A stretch of 64,000 nucleotides of DNA. Origin: DASVVT01 sp036386415. Its GTDB lineage: Bacteria > Acidobacteriota > Blastocatellia > Pyrinomonadales > Pyrinomonadaceae. Below, piece after piece: positions 17,880 through 27,300 of the stretch (positions within the stretch are counted from its first letter, which is position 1; every line of letters starts with the position of its first letter). The notes beneath the pieces are model-generated. The model saw only the letters and a list, made by a program, of their open reading frames with translations. It did no database searches and was not told the origin of the DNA. The translations under genes and the position numbers were made by a program. Location: NCBI GenBank assembly GCA_036386415.1, contig DASVVT010000035.1, positions 44,991-108,990 of the forward strand. The letters are read 5' to 3'.

Positions 17880-18182
17880 TTAACCTACATTCTCCGCCTC
17901 TCGGATCAGTCCTGCTTCCGTCAAAGAATTGAGCAGCTCTGTCACGTCCCGCTCCGCCTCTTCCGTCGTCACATCGTATTCCTCACGGATAGCTTCGACA
18001 ATCTGCCTGACTTTGGTCTGATCGTTAATCAGTTGCCAGATTCTTGAACCCACATCGTTCAGGGTATAGATCGAATCGAGATCGCCGACGTGACCGGTGA
18101 CGGGCACAATCAGGGTCTCGCCTGCGATTGCTCTGGTGGTCAGCTCTGGACGCTTGCTAAAAGACTTATCTGAATAATCCAT
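17880..18182 (-). CDS. PqqD-family peptide chaperone (RiPP recognition element)
   Basis: A 100-residue winged-helix protein with the PqqD pattern: an N-terminal beta part (GETLIVPVTG), the LNDVGSRIWQLI motif at about 41-52, then EAIREEYDV and a helix ending in LTEAGLIRE. PqqD proteins bind precursor leader peptides and hand them to the radical SAM partner, which here is encoded two bases downstream. It is the first gene of the minus-strand operon PqqD, radical SAM, peptide, kinase-like, S26-type. The 190 bases upstream (18183-18371) are shared with the divergent nucleotidyltransferase gene and should hold both promoters. Confidence 0.88.
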   Translation of the reverse strand: MDYSDKSFSKRPELTTRAIAGETLIVPVTGHVGDLDSIYTLNDVGSRIWQLINDQTKVRQIVEAIREEYDVTTEEAERDVTELLNSLTEAGLIREAENVG

Positions 18183-18371
18183 CTGGCCTCTGATAATCCA
18201 ACTTCCTTTAAATGGCGGTGCAGTTATCTTCGCTCATTAAATGCTCCGGTTATTCAGCAGCCGTTGGTAGTGAAGCGCGCTGCATTCTGTACTACACTAC
18301 GGATCATACATGGGCGATACAGTTTTTCTTAAATCAACCCAGCTCCTTCCGCTCATGCGCCGAGGAGGTTG

Positions 18372-19562
18372 ATGTCCAACGCAGGAGGTGAAGCTCTGAC
18401 AACGAAGGCCGCACCCGAGATCGAGCTGCTGCTTTGTTGTGCCACCCGCGACCTCGGAACGGCGCGGGCGGCCAATGTCCGTTGGCTGGCCGGGGCTGAA
18501 CCTGATTGGGAACGACTGCTCCGGTTGGCGCTGCATCACAGGACGATGCCTTTGCTGTACAGGCATCTCAAGGCGACCTGCCCTGATCTCGTGCCCGCAG
18601 CCTTCATGGAGCGTTTGCACGACCATTTTTACCTCAACGCGGCGCGCAATCACGCGCTCAATGAAGAACTATGCCGCATCCTGAAGCTGCTCGCGGGTCA
18701 AGACATCCCCGCCATCCCTTACAAAGGCCCCGTCCTGGCTGTGACCGCTTATGGAGATCTATCGCTCCGCCAATTCAATGATCTGGACTTAATGACGAGG
18801 CCGCAGGACGTGCCGCGTGTGTCCTGCTTGCTCCGCCAGCAGGGCTACGAGCAGCAATGGCATTTCACGCCCGCGCAGGAGGCCGCGTACCTGCGCTCGG
18901 ATTGCGAGCTTCTCTTTTCAGGCAACCAGGGCCGCGTATTTCTGGACGTGCACTGGGCGTTTGTCCGCAGCTATTTCTCGCTCAAGCTTGACCACGAACG
19001 ATTATGGCAGCGCCTGCGACCCGTCTCACTAGGCTGCCTGGAGGCGCAGACGTTCGCGCCCGAAGATCTCCTCATCATTTTATGCGTCCATGCCAGTAAA
19101 GACCTTTGGGAGCGGCTCATCTGGGTGTCGGATGTCGCTGAATTAATAGCCGCCCATAAAGATTTAGACTGGGAACAAGTTGTCAAAGATGCTCGTGCCT
19201 TCGGCGTGCGCCGAATGCTTCTGCTCGGCCTTTATCTCGCGCACGACCTGTTATCAACGGAACTGCCCAAAGATGTCCTCAATCAAGTGAGAGCCGAGCC
19301 CGTAGTGAGAACGCTTGCCGGTAAGATTCGTGGACGACTTTTCCAGGACGCGGCTGCTCCCGCCAGCCTTCTCTCAGAATATCTCTTTCATTTCAAGATG
19401 CATGAGACGCTGCGGGAAAAGGCGTCGTTCACGTTCCGTTTTGCGACGACCACCAATCCGGCTGATTGGAATGCCGTGCGCTTACCTGACTCCCTCTTCT
19501 TTCTCTATTATCCCCTGCGCCCATTGCGCCTGCTTATCAAGCAGAGATCACCGTCGGCTTGA
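18372..19562 (+). CDS. Nucleotidyltransferase-family protein of the HprK/PqqD-associated type
   Basis: 396 residues from the ATG at 18372; AGGAGG sits at 18363-18368 and an in-frame TTG at 18369 is an alternative. It belongs to the nucleotidyltransferase-fold family often called NTP_transf_5. The active-site region at about 112-145 has IPYKGPVLA, a YGDLSLRQFNDLDLM segment and the Asp-x-Asp pair (Asp137, Asp139) for metal-nucleotide binding. The rest is mostly helical, with Arg-rich C-terminal ends. Members are encoded beside PqqD and HprK-like kinases in EPS regions of many bacteria, and their substrate is unknown. It diverges from PqqD and converges with the WecA-like gene. Nucleotidylation of a peptide or glycan is possible but not shown. 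Confidence 0.8.
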   Translation: MSNAGGEALTTKAAPEIELLLCCATRDLGTARAANVRWLAGAEPDWERLLRLALHHRTMPLLYRHLKATCPDLVPAAFMERLHDHFYLNAARNHALNEELCRILKLLAGQDIPAIPYKGPVLAVTAYGDLSLRQFNDLDLMTRPQDVPRVSCLLRQQGYEQQWHFTPAQEAAYLRSDCELLFSGNQGRVFLDVHWAFVRSYFSLKLDHERLWQRLRPVSLGCLEAQTFAPEDLLIILCVHASKDLWERLIWVSDVAELIAAHKDLDWEQVVKDARAFGVRRMLLLGLYLAHDLLSTELPKDVLNQVRAEPVVRTLAGKIRGRLFQDAAAPASLLSEYLFHFKMHETLREKASFTFRFATTTNPADWNAVRLPDSLFFLYYPLRPLRLLIKQRSPSA

Positions 19563-19574
19563 CGGACGGGCGCG

Positions 19575-21173
19575 CTAGCCTCCGGCGGCTGCACTGGCGA
19601 CCAGCGGAAGAACATTCGCTTTATGCTCGCCGACACCCAGCACTCGCTCGACCGCCTGCGCCATCTCTCTTTGAAAGAGGTCGCAGAGATAATTGATGTC
19701 GAGTAAGAGCGCGTCGCTTCCGATCTCACGATACAGACTGATGTATCCCCATCCCGCGTTTTCAGTTGAAAGCGGCAGACGCATCGTCCAGAAGCGGCCC
19801 GACCTAACGACCTCTTCGGCCTCTCGATGGCCTCTCTTCCAGGTCCAATTGATGAGTCCGCCGCGCAGCTCTACTCCAAATACCGCGACGGCTCTCCTTT
19901 CGCGCATCAACGCTTGCGCCGTATGGGCATCATCACCGCCGCGCCCAAGCTGGACAGTAGCGCAGGCAAATTCGCCGACCTCAAGCAATATCTGCATCGC
20001 ATGGAAGATTTCATTCAGCGTCGTCGCTTTCGACATCTCGTGGCTGGCGCGGCGCACATGAATATTGTTAGCGATGCGTAGCCGACGCTCCATCAGATTG
20101 CGTCTCATGCCCGCCTTCACTTCATCCACTTCGTGATAACCTAAATGCCACACGGAAAAGAGAACCGCAGCGGCGACGACGAGCAAGACTAGCCCCGTCG
20201 TGCGTCTTCCAAAATCACTAACTAGGAGCAGAGCCAACAGCCCGAAGGCCGCACAGGCGGCATACAGGACTAAAGCGATGCGGCGTTGTGACCAACCGCG
20301 CGCCAGCAGCATATGGTGAATATGCTCACGGTCGCCCTCAAAGATGGCATGCCCGCTCATGAAGCGGCGAACCATTGAGAAGCCAGTATCAACTACCGGG
20401 AGACCGAAAGCGAGCAGCGGAATGGCGACCGCCACTGCGGTTGAAGCTTTCTGCGTTCCCTGCACTGACAATGCGGCCAGAGTAAATCCGATAAAGAGCG
20501 CGCCTGAATCCCCCATGAAGATAGAGGCCGGATTAAAGTTATAGCGCAAGAATCCGATCAGACTCCCGCACAGCACAACGGCCACGACCGTCAGCAACAC
20601 CTGTCCGGTAACGAGCGACACCACTAGGAGGACGAGCGCAGCAAAGAGTGAAGCACCTACGGCCAGCCCATCCAGGCCGTCAATCAAGTTAAAAGCGTTG
20701 CAGATGCCGACAGTCCACACCAGCGTCAGCGCATACCCGAGTATCGGCGGCAGCGCAACGGAGCCGACCAACGGCAGCGATAAAGCTTCAATGCGCCCGC
20801 CCAACAAACAGAACAACAGACCCGCCAACCCTTGCGCGAGAAACTTCAAACGAGCGTTAGAGCCGCGAAAGTCGTCATAGACGCCAAAGAGGAAGATGAG
20901 TACGGCGGGTGCAAACAGCGCGACAATCTGCTGCCGCTTGGCACTGAGCGCTTCCGTGAGAAGATTATGGATGAATGGCAGGGTCGCCAAAGCCAGGAGC
21001 GCGGAGGCGAAAATCGCCACGCCGCCCAAATGCGGGACAGGCCGATGATGCACACGCCGCTCATCCAACGGCACATCAAGCCACTGAAATCGTTCGCAGA
21101 TGCGTCTGACAATCGGCGTCAGCAACAGCGACCCGCCTGCCGATATTAAGAAAAGCAGAAGATATGTGTTCAC
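19575..21173 (-). CDS. WecA/MraY-type undecaprenyl-phosphate sugar-1-phosphate transferase with extra C-terminal GAF-like domain
   Basis: 532 residues. Residues 1-345 match polyprenyl-phosphate N-acetylhexosamine-1-phosphate transferases: many membrane segments, VYDDF at about 98, the NLIDGLDGLA motif at about 162, FMGDSGALFIG at about 219, and a cytoplasmic REHIHH motif at about 283 typical of the WecA group. It would start the repeat unit on the lipid carrier. WecA proteins usually stop near 340-360 residues. Here about 170 further soluble residues follow (350-525), with a GAF-like alternation and a helical stretch. This may be a ligand-sensing or regulatory addition; GAF is my best guess. 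It converges with the nucleotidyltransferase gene. Confidence 0.85.
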   Translation of the reverse strand: MNTYLLLFLISAGGSLLLTPIVRRICERFQWLDVPLDERRVHHRPVPHLGGVAIFASALLALATLPFIHNLLTEALSAKRQQIVALFAPAVLIFLFGVYDDFRGSNARLKFLAQGLAGLLFCLLGGRIEALSLPLVGSVALPPILGYALTLVWTVGICNAFNLIDGLDGLAVGASLFAALVLLVVSLVTGQVLLTVVAVVLCGSLIGFLRYNFNPASIFMGDSGALFIGFTLAALSVQGTQKASTAVAVAIPLLAFGLPVVDTGFSMVRRFMSGHAIFEGDREHIHHMLLARGWSQRRIALVLYAACAAFGLLALLLVSDFGRRTTGLVLLVVAAAVLFSVWHLGYHEVDEVKAGMRRNLMERRLRIANNIHVRRASHEMSKATTLNEIFHAMQILLEVGEFACATVQLGRGGDDAHTAQALMRERRAVAVFGVELRGGLINWTWKRGHREAEEVVRSGRFWTMRLPLSTENAGWGYISLYREIGSDALLLDINYLCDLFQREMAQAVERVLGVGEHKANVLPLVASAAAGG

Positions 21174-21277
21174 CAGTGAATAACCTTTTCTTAGAGTTTC
21201 AGCAGACTCCGCTTATCCAACTGCAGAGTGAAAGGGAAGAAAGAACCAGATGTGCGAGAAATGCCAACCAATGTTCT

Positions 21278-21319
21278 TTGAAGCGGTAGGATGAGCATAG
21301 ACTCATCCTACCGCTTCAA
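21278..21319 (-). terminator. Perfect 18-base hairpin after the giant surface-protein gene
   Basis: Arms TTGAAGCGGTAGGATGAG (21278-21295) and its exact complement (21302-21319) surround a 6-base loop. It begins 24 bases beyond the stop of the 2298-residue gene and 105 bases before the WecA-like start, both on the minus strand. There is no long T-run, but arm length and position favour transcription termination or mRNA 3'-end protection. Confidence 0.6.
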
Positions 21320-21342
21320 GATATCGCCGCTCACCACGTTCA

Positions 21343-24300
21343 TCAGAAACCCGGGGAGATCAACCCGAGTAAGTTGGGCAAGAAAAGAGTATCTCTTCCC
21401 CACTCTGTGTTTTTCGATTCGCTATTAGTACCGGTCACGAATTCGGCAGCACGGCTATGACTTGGGTTAAATAGCGTGCCACCGAACGCAGGTAAAGCAG
21501 GCGTCAACGGATTCTGTCCGGCGGTAATACCGGGAAATACCTTCGACGGCTTTGAGCCACAGGTCGTCGGGCTGGCGCTGTAAGCTTCGATCTCCACGAT
21601 GCGGCTGAAGTTTCCCAGCCCATTATTGACAACCACCCGAATCTTATCCGTCGTGATCGGTGTCAAGAGCGTAAATCTTCTCCACACACGGTCGTTGCCC
21701 GTCACGTGGCCGCCCGGCACGGTCACCCAGGCCGAGCCATCCCACTGCTGTACATCGAAGTCCGTAATACCGTAGGCGGTAAAGGTCGTGTCGGCTGTCG
21801 GCTCAACTCCGTTGTTATAGTCGTCCTTGAGCGTGTACACGCCTATTTCGTTGATGGTCTGGCCGCAGCCGAAGTCCACCTCAAGATCATCGGGGAAGTT
21901 GTTGAAGGTAGCATCATTCCATCCTCCGCCATTGCCCCAGCTCACCGCTTTACGATCACCATCGACCACGCTTGTCGCCGGGAAGTTGGGACCGAATTCG
22001 GACGAGGCCATGACCGTCTTGCCCAGAGCCACATTCGTTCCAGAGTTTGGTCCGGGCACGACCACCGGGTTGCAGCTAAAGGCTTCGAGTTCAACGATGC
22101 GGCTGTAACTGGCGTGAGCATCGTTGACCAACACCCTGATCTTATTGGTCGTGATTGTGCCAAACGTGAACCGCCTTAAAGCCTTATCATTGCCGGTCAC
22201 GTCGCCGCCCGGTACGGAAATCCACGTCGAGCCGTTCCAGTACTGGACGCTGAAGTCCTTGATACCGTAAGCAGCCCCGCTAGTGGTCTCCGTCGGATCA
22301 TCTCCGCTCCCGAAACCATCCTGCAACGTGTAGACATTAACTTCGTTGATCGGCTGTTGGACGTTGAAATTGACTTCGACTGAATCCGGGTAAGCATTAA
22401 CCGTGGCGTCGTTCCAGCCACCGCCGTTGCCCCAGTTCTGCCCACTGCGAGCGCCGTCAATGATGGCGTTGACAGGATAAGAGGGACTGTACTCGGTCGA
22501 GGCGCTGGCAGTTGCCCCGTAAGAAGAGAGCGCCACGTTGGTGCGTCCCGCACAGACCATCGCCGCATTACAGCTATACGCTTCGACCTCTGTGATTCTG
22601 CTGTAACCGGCCAGAGCGTTGTTGACCACCACACGAACCTTATCGGTCGTGATGGCAGGGAACTTCACCTTTCTCAAGGCTCTGTCATTGCCGCTCACGC
22701 TCACGTTAGGAACGGCGACCCAGGAGAGAGTCGCGCTATCGAAGTACTGCACCTCGAAGGCCGTCACGCCAAAGGCTGTAAAGACCGTATCGGTTGTCGG
22801 GTCGCCCGCCGCCGGATAATTATCCTGCAAGGTATAGACATCCACTTCCTTGACAAGTTGATTAACGTGGAAATCTAACTGCACGAAGTCGGGATAGGTA
22901 TTCCCCGTCGCGTCGTTCCAGCCGCCGCCGTTGCCCCAGTTCTGTCCATGACGAGTGCCGTCAATGACAGAGCTGACGGGGTAAGCGGGACTGTACTGTG
23001 ACGAGGCGGTGGTCGTTGTCCCATTAGAAGCGAGCGCCACGTTGACCTTAGCGCAAGGAGTCGCACTGAGATCAATATTGACTGTGGCGGGACCAGAAGT
23101 TGCACTTCCATCATTGACTGTGAATGTGAAGCTATCGGACGTCGCCGTATCGTTCTCATCAGGCACGTAAACCAGATCAGGTGCGTTACCTAACAAGATG
23201 CCATGCTGCGGCGCGTCGGCGATGCTGAAGGTCAGCGGATCATTGTTCGGGTCTGAGCCGGTCAGCACGATTGCTACAGCCGAGTCACGATCCGTGGCCG
23301 CCGCGCCGTTATTGGCTGTCGGCGGGTCGTTGGAGCCACCCACCGTCTGCGTCAGGACGGACGACGTGCTGCCGCTGAAGTTGGTGGCACCACCGTAGAC
23401 GGCTGTGATCGAGTGGTCACCTGTGGATAGCGCTGAGGTCATAAACGTGGCCTGCCCCGCGCCGTCAAGGTTGTCCGTGCCGAGCGTGTTAGTGCCGTCC
23501 TTGAAGGTTACCATGCCGGTCGGCGTGCCCGCCGAGGAGGTCACGGTCGCCGTGAAGGTCACGGACTGGCCGGGAGTTGACGGGTTATGATTGGAACTGA
23601 CCCCAGATGAAGTTGTCGCCTGGGCGATGTTCAGCGTGTCGTTCGCGTCGGGCGCTGTGTAGTCAGCGTTATTCAGCGATGCGACAACCGCGTAGCTACC
23701 GGCATTGGTCGGAGCGGTCGCTGAACCGTCATAGGTGACGCTCACGCCGCTCAAGCCCGACGGAGTGGTCGTTACTGTGGCCGACTTGGGCGAACCATCA
23801 TAAGTCTGATTAAGAGCGCTCAAGCTAAGGGTTGCACTGGCTTTCTGCGCGGTCACAGACTCGGTCACCTGTGTTGCCGCGTTGTAGTTGCTATCACCCG
23901 CCTGATCATATTTCACTGTGCAAGTGCCCGTGCCGCTCGTCATGGTGAAGGTCGCACCACTGTTGGTGCAGACGCCGCTGCTGCTATAGGTGACAGCGAG
24001 GCTGGAACTGGCCGTCGCCGCTACTGTGAACATGGAGTTGTAGGTCGCACTCGACGGCGCGTGCGTGTTGACGGTGATCGTCTGATTGGCCTTGGCGATG
24101 CTGAACATTCGCGCGACATCTGTCGCCGCGCTGTAGTTGCTGTCGCCGCCCTGTGAAGCGGTGATCGTGCAGGAGCCTGCGCCAGTGAGATGAACGCTAT
24201 TGCCTGTCACTGTACATTGGCCGCTGGCGGCGAAACTCACGCTAAGACTAGAAGAGGCTGTGGCGCTGACCATAAAGTCCGGGTCGCCGTAAGTCTTATC

Positions 24301-27300
24301 GCCCAGCACGCCAAAGGTGATCGTCTGACTAGCCTTCTGCGCCGTCACGGATTCTGTTACCTGCGATGCGGCGTTGTAGTTGCTGTCACCTGCTTGATCG
24401 TATTTCACCGTGCAGGTTCCTGTGCCGCTTGTCATCGTGTAGGTCGCACCACTGTTCGTGCACACGCCCGAACTACTGTAGGAAACGGCGAGGCTCGAAC
24501 TGGCGGTGGCGGCGACCGTGAACTGAGAGTTGTAAGTCGCGGTCGAAGGTGCGTGCGTGCCGACCGTGATCGTCTGGCTTGCCTTTTGCGCGGTTACAGA
24601 CTCCGTTACTTGAGTCGCCGCGTTGTAGTTGCTATTACCGGCTTGATCGTATCGCACAGAGCATGTGCCCGTGCCGCTCGTCATGGTGAAGGTCGCACCA
24701 CTGTTGGTGCAGACGCCCGAACTACTGTACGCCACAGATAGGCCGGAACTGGCTGTCGCCGCCACCGTGAACTGAGAGTTATAGGTCGCACTCGACGGCG
24801 CGTGCGTGTTGACGGTGATCGTCTGATTGGCCTTGTTGACCGTCAGCGAGTTCGTGTTGCTGCTGCCGCTGTAGCTGGCATCGCCCGCGAAGCTCGCGCC
24901 GACGCCGCTCGGATATGAGCCGGCGTTGATGCCAGCGAGGCTTGCGTTCGAGAGCGTGGCGACGCCCGACGCGTTAGTCGTAGCGCTGCCGACGCTGTTG
25001 CCATTGAGCGTGAAGCTAACGCTCTTGCCGCTGATGCCATTAGTGCCGTCGGTCAAAGTGGCCGACAGGTTGACCGTGCCGCCGAAGGTGCCGGTGGCCG
25101 CGCTTGTGGTGAGCACCGAGGCAGCCTGCGCCACGTTGGCGAAGCAGACGGTCGCGTCATTCAAGGTCGGCGTCGCGCTGGTCGTCCCGGTCAACAGGGC
25201 TTTGTACTTCAGGAAGCGGAAGCCGTTGAACTGCGCGAGCGACGCGCCGCTGGTAAAGAAGGTATTGGCTGTGCCGTCAGGGCCGACGAAGTTGAAGACG
25301 CCTGCGGCGTTACTGCTGGCCGCAGCCTGGAACTTCAGAGTCGTGCCAGCCGGGACGGTATTTGTCCAGGAGAGCGTGCCCCAAGTGGGCGTCGCGCCGG
25401 TGGCCGGATTGGCATCCTTCGCACCGGAGACGAAGTCGCCGGAGGTCGAGAAGCCAAAATTCATGTAAGACTTGAAGACGATGTCGTTTGACTGACCCGT
25501 CGCGTTGGAGCAGGCGGAGGAAGTGCATGTTTGTCGTCTGCCGCCTGTCACCCCTTCGCCGTCGCTTACAAGGTACGCCTGTGTGCCTGTGGTTCGGTTC
25601 GATGCCAACTTAATCACGAAGCCGTACACCGTACCCCCTGTGAGTGTCGGAGGGGTGGGGAAAGTCGCTGTCAGAAAACCGCCGGAAGCGCTGGACGTAC
25701 CGGGGATTGAGACCGTCGCGAGAAGCCCGCCTGCGGTCATGACGATATTGCCGGCGCTCGTGGTCCTGACATCTACGACGATGTTCGGATTCGTCCCGGA
25801 GCAAGCGGAGCAGAAGATGTTAATGTCGATCTTCTGCAATGTGCCGGTCGAGGTGGGCGTGAAGGTCTCGCCTGCAAACGATGTGCTGGTGAAACCGAAG
25901 CCGGCGGTAGTGTAATTCGTCGTCTGCTTGTCAATCACTACGGGCGCTGCCAGTGTGATGTTGCCGGAGCTAGTCGTCAGGTCAGTGTTGGTCGGCACAC
26001 CCCTTAGGAAGTCGGCCTGCGTCGTGTCGGTCAGACACCCGCTGGTCGCCGACGCGGCGAGCGAGAAGTTCTGCGTCGTCGTTCCGCCGTTGGCGATGAC
26101 GATGTTGCTGGCAGTCGCGGTCGTGCGACCGGGGAGGCTCGCCGTCATGCCGGGGTATGTGCCCGCCGGGACGTTGAAAGAGTAGTTGCCGCTCGCGTCG
26201 GTCGTCGTCGTGCGGCTGCCGAGCGAGACGGTCGCGCCGCTAATCGGAGCGCCGCCAGGGCTCGCTGTCACCTGACCCGAAACCGTGCCGTTGCCGACGA
26301 CGGTACACTGTGAGAACTTGAACGAGCCGATGCGCGTCTGATGGTTCAGGCCGGTCGTCTGGTAATACTCGTTGGTGTACCAGAAAGTACAACCGTCCGG
26401 GTCTAGCGACATCGCGCTGTAGTCGCCCCAACGTGTACAGGTCGAGCCGCCGCAGTTGCCCGACTGCGAGCCAGTGCCCGCGAACATCGTCTGGTCGGTC
26501 TGTGGGAGCGAGTTCAGGGCGTCTGTTGATAGGCGTCCCGCGTAAGTGAGCGTCGGGTTGGTCGTGGCGTTCGACGTGGTGTAGCCGATTGCCATGTTGC
26601 CCGCGCGGTCAACCGCGAGGCTGGGCATGTAGCGCCAGATCGTGTCGGCGGGGCTGTAGGTGAAAGCCTGCGAGGTGTTAGATTCCACCGTGCCGCCCGT
26701 GACCTTCAACTGGTAGTAGCGAACAGCGGACTGGGTCGCGGTGGTGTTAGTCGTGGGATTACCCAAACCCGCGGTCATGCTGTTCCAGAGCGACTCGACG
26801 CCGCCGATGTTCGTGTACTGATTCTGCATCATCAGGCGGGCGTACAGCTCGTCGTTGCGGTTCGCGGTCGTGGGTGCGGTCTGGTTGGCTGCCGCCAACT
26901 GCGCCCACCACGTCGTATTCAGCGAGTCGAACGGCCCGGTGAAAGTTGAGGTCGAGATATTGTTCCAATCAACTTTAAACTTATAGACGCTGATGACGTT
27001 CAGGTACTGAGCGACCACGCTGAAGTAGTTCGGGCTACCCGCAGGAGGCGTACCTGCCTGCAAGCGCGCGTTGGAGGGGAGCAGCGAGAACTCAGTCCCG
27101 GGTGCGTCAAATTGAACTGTCTGAACGGTCGGTGCGCCCGCGTACATCTGCGCCTTGTTGAAGGCGTAGAGGCGCGGGTTCTGGAACGACCCAGCCGCCG
27201 CGTAATCGAACATGTTGGCCGACATGTAGATGCCGTCAGGCCAGATGCCGAACTTTGGATAATCGCCAAGACCACCTGTCGTGTTAATCGAGTAGTAGTT

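Noticed and set aside
23850..24830. CRISPR-like repeat array
   Set aside because: Units are about 240 bases, in frame and encode Ig-like modules. There are no short repeats with unique spacers.
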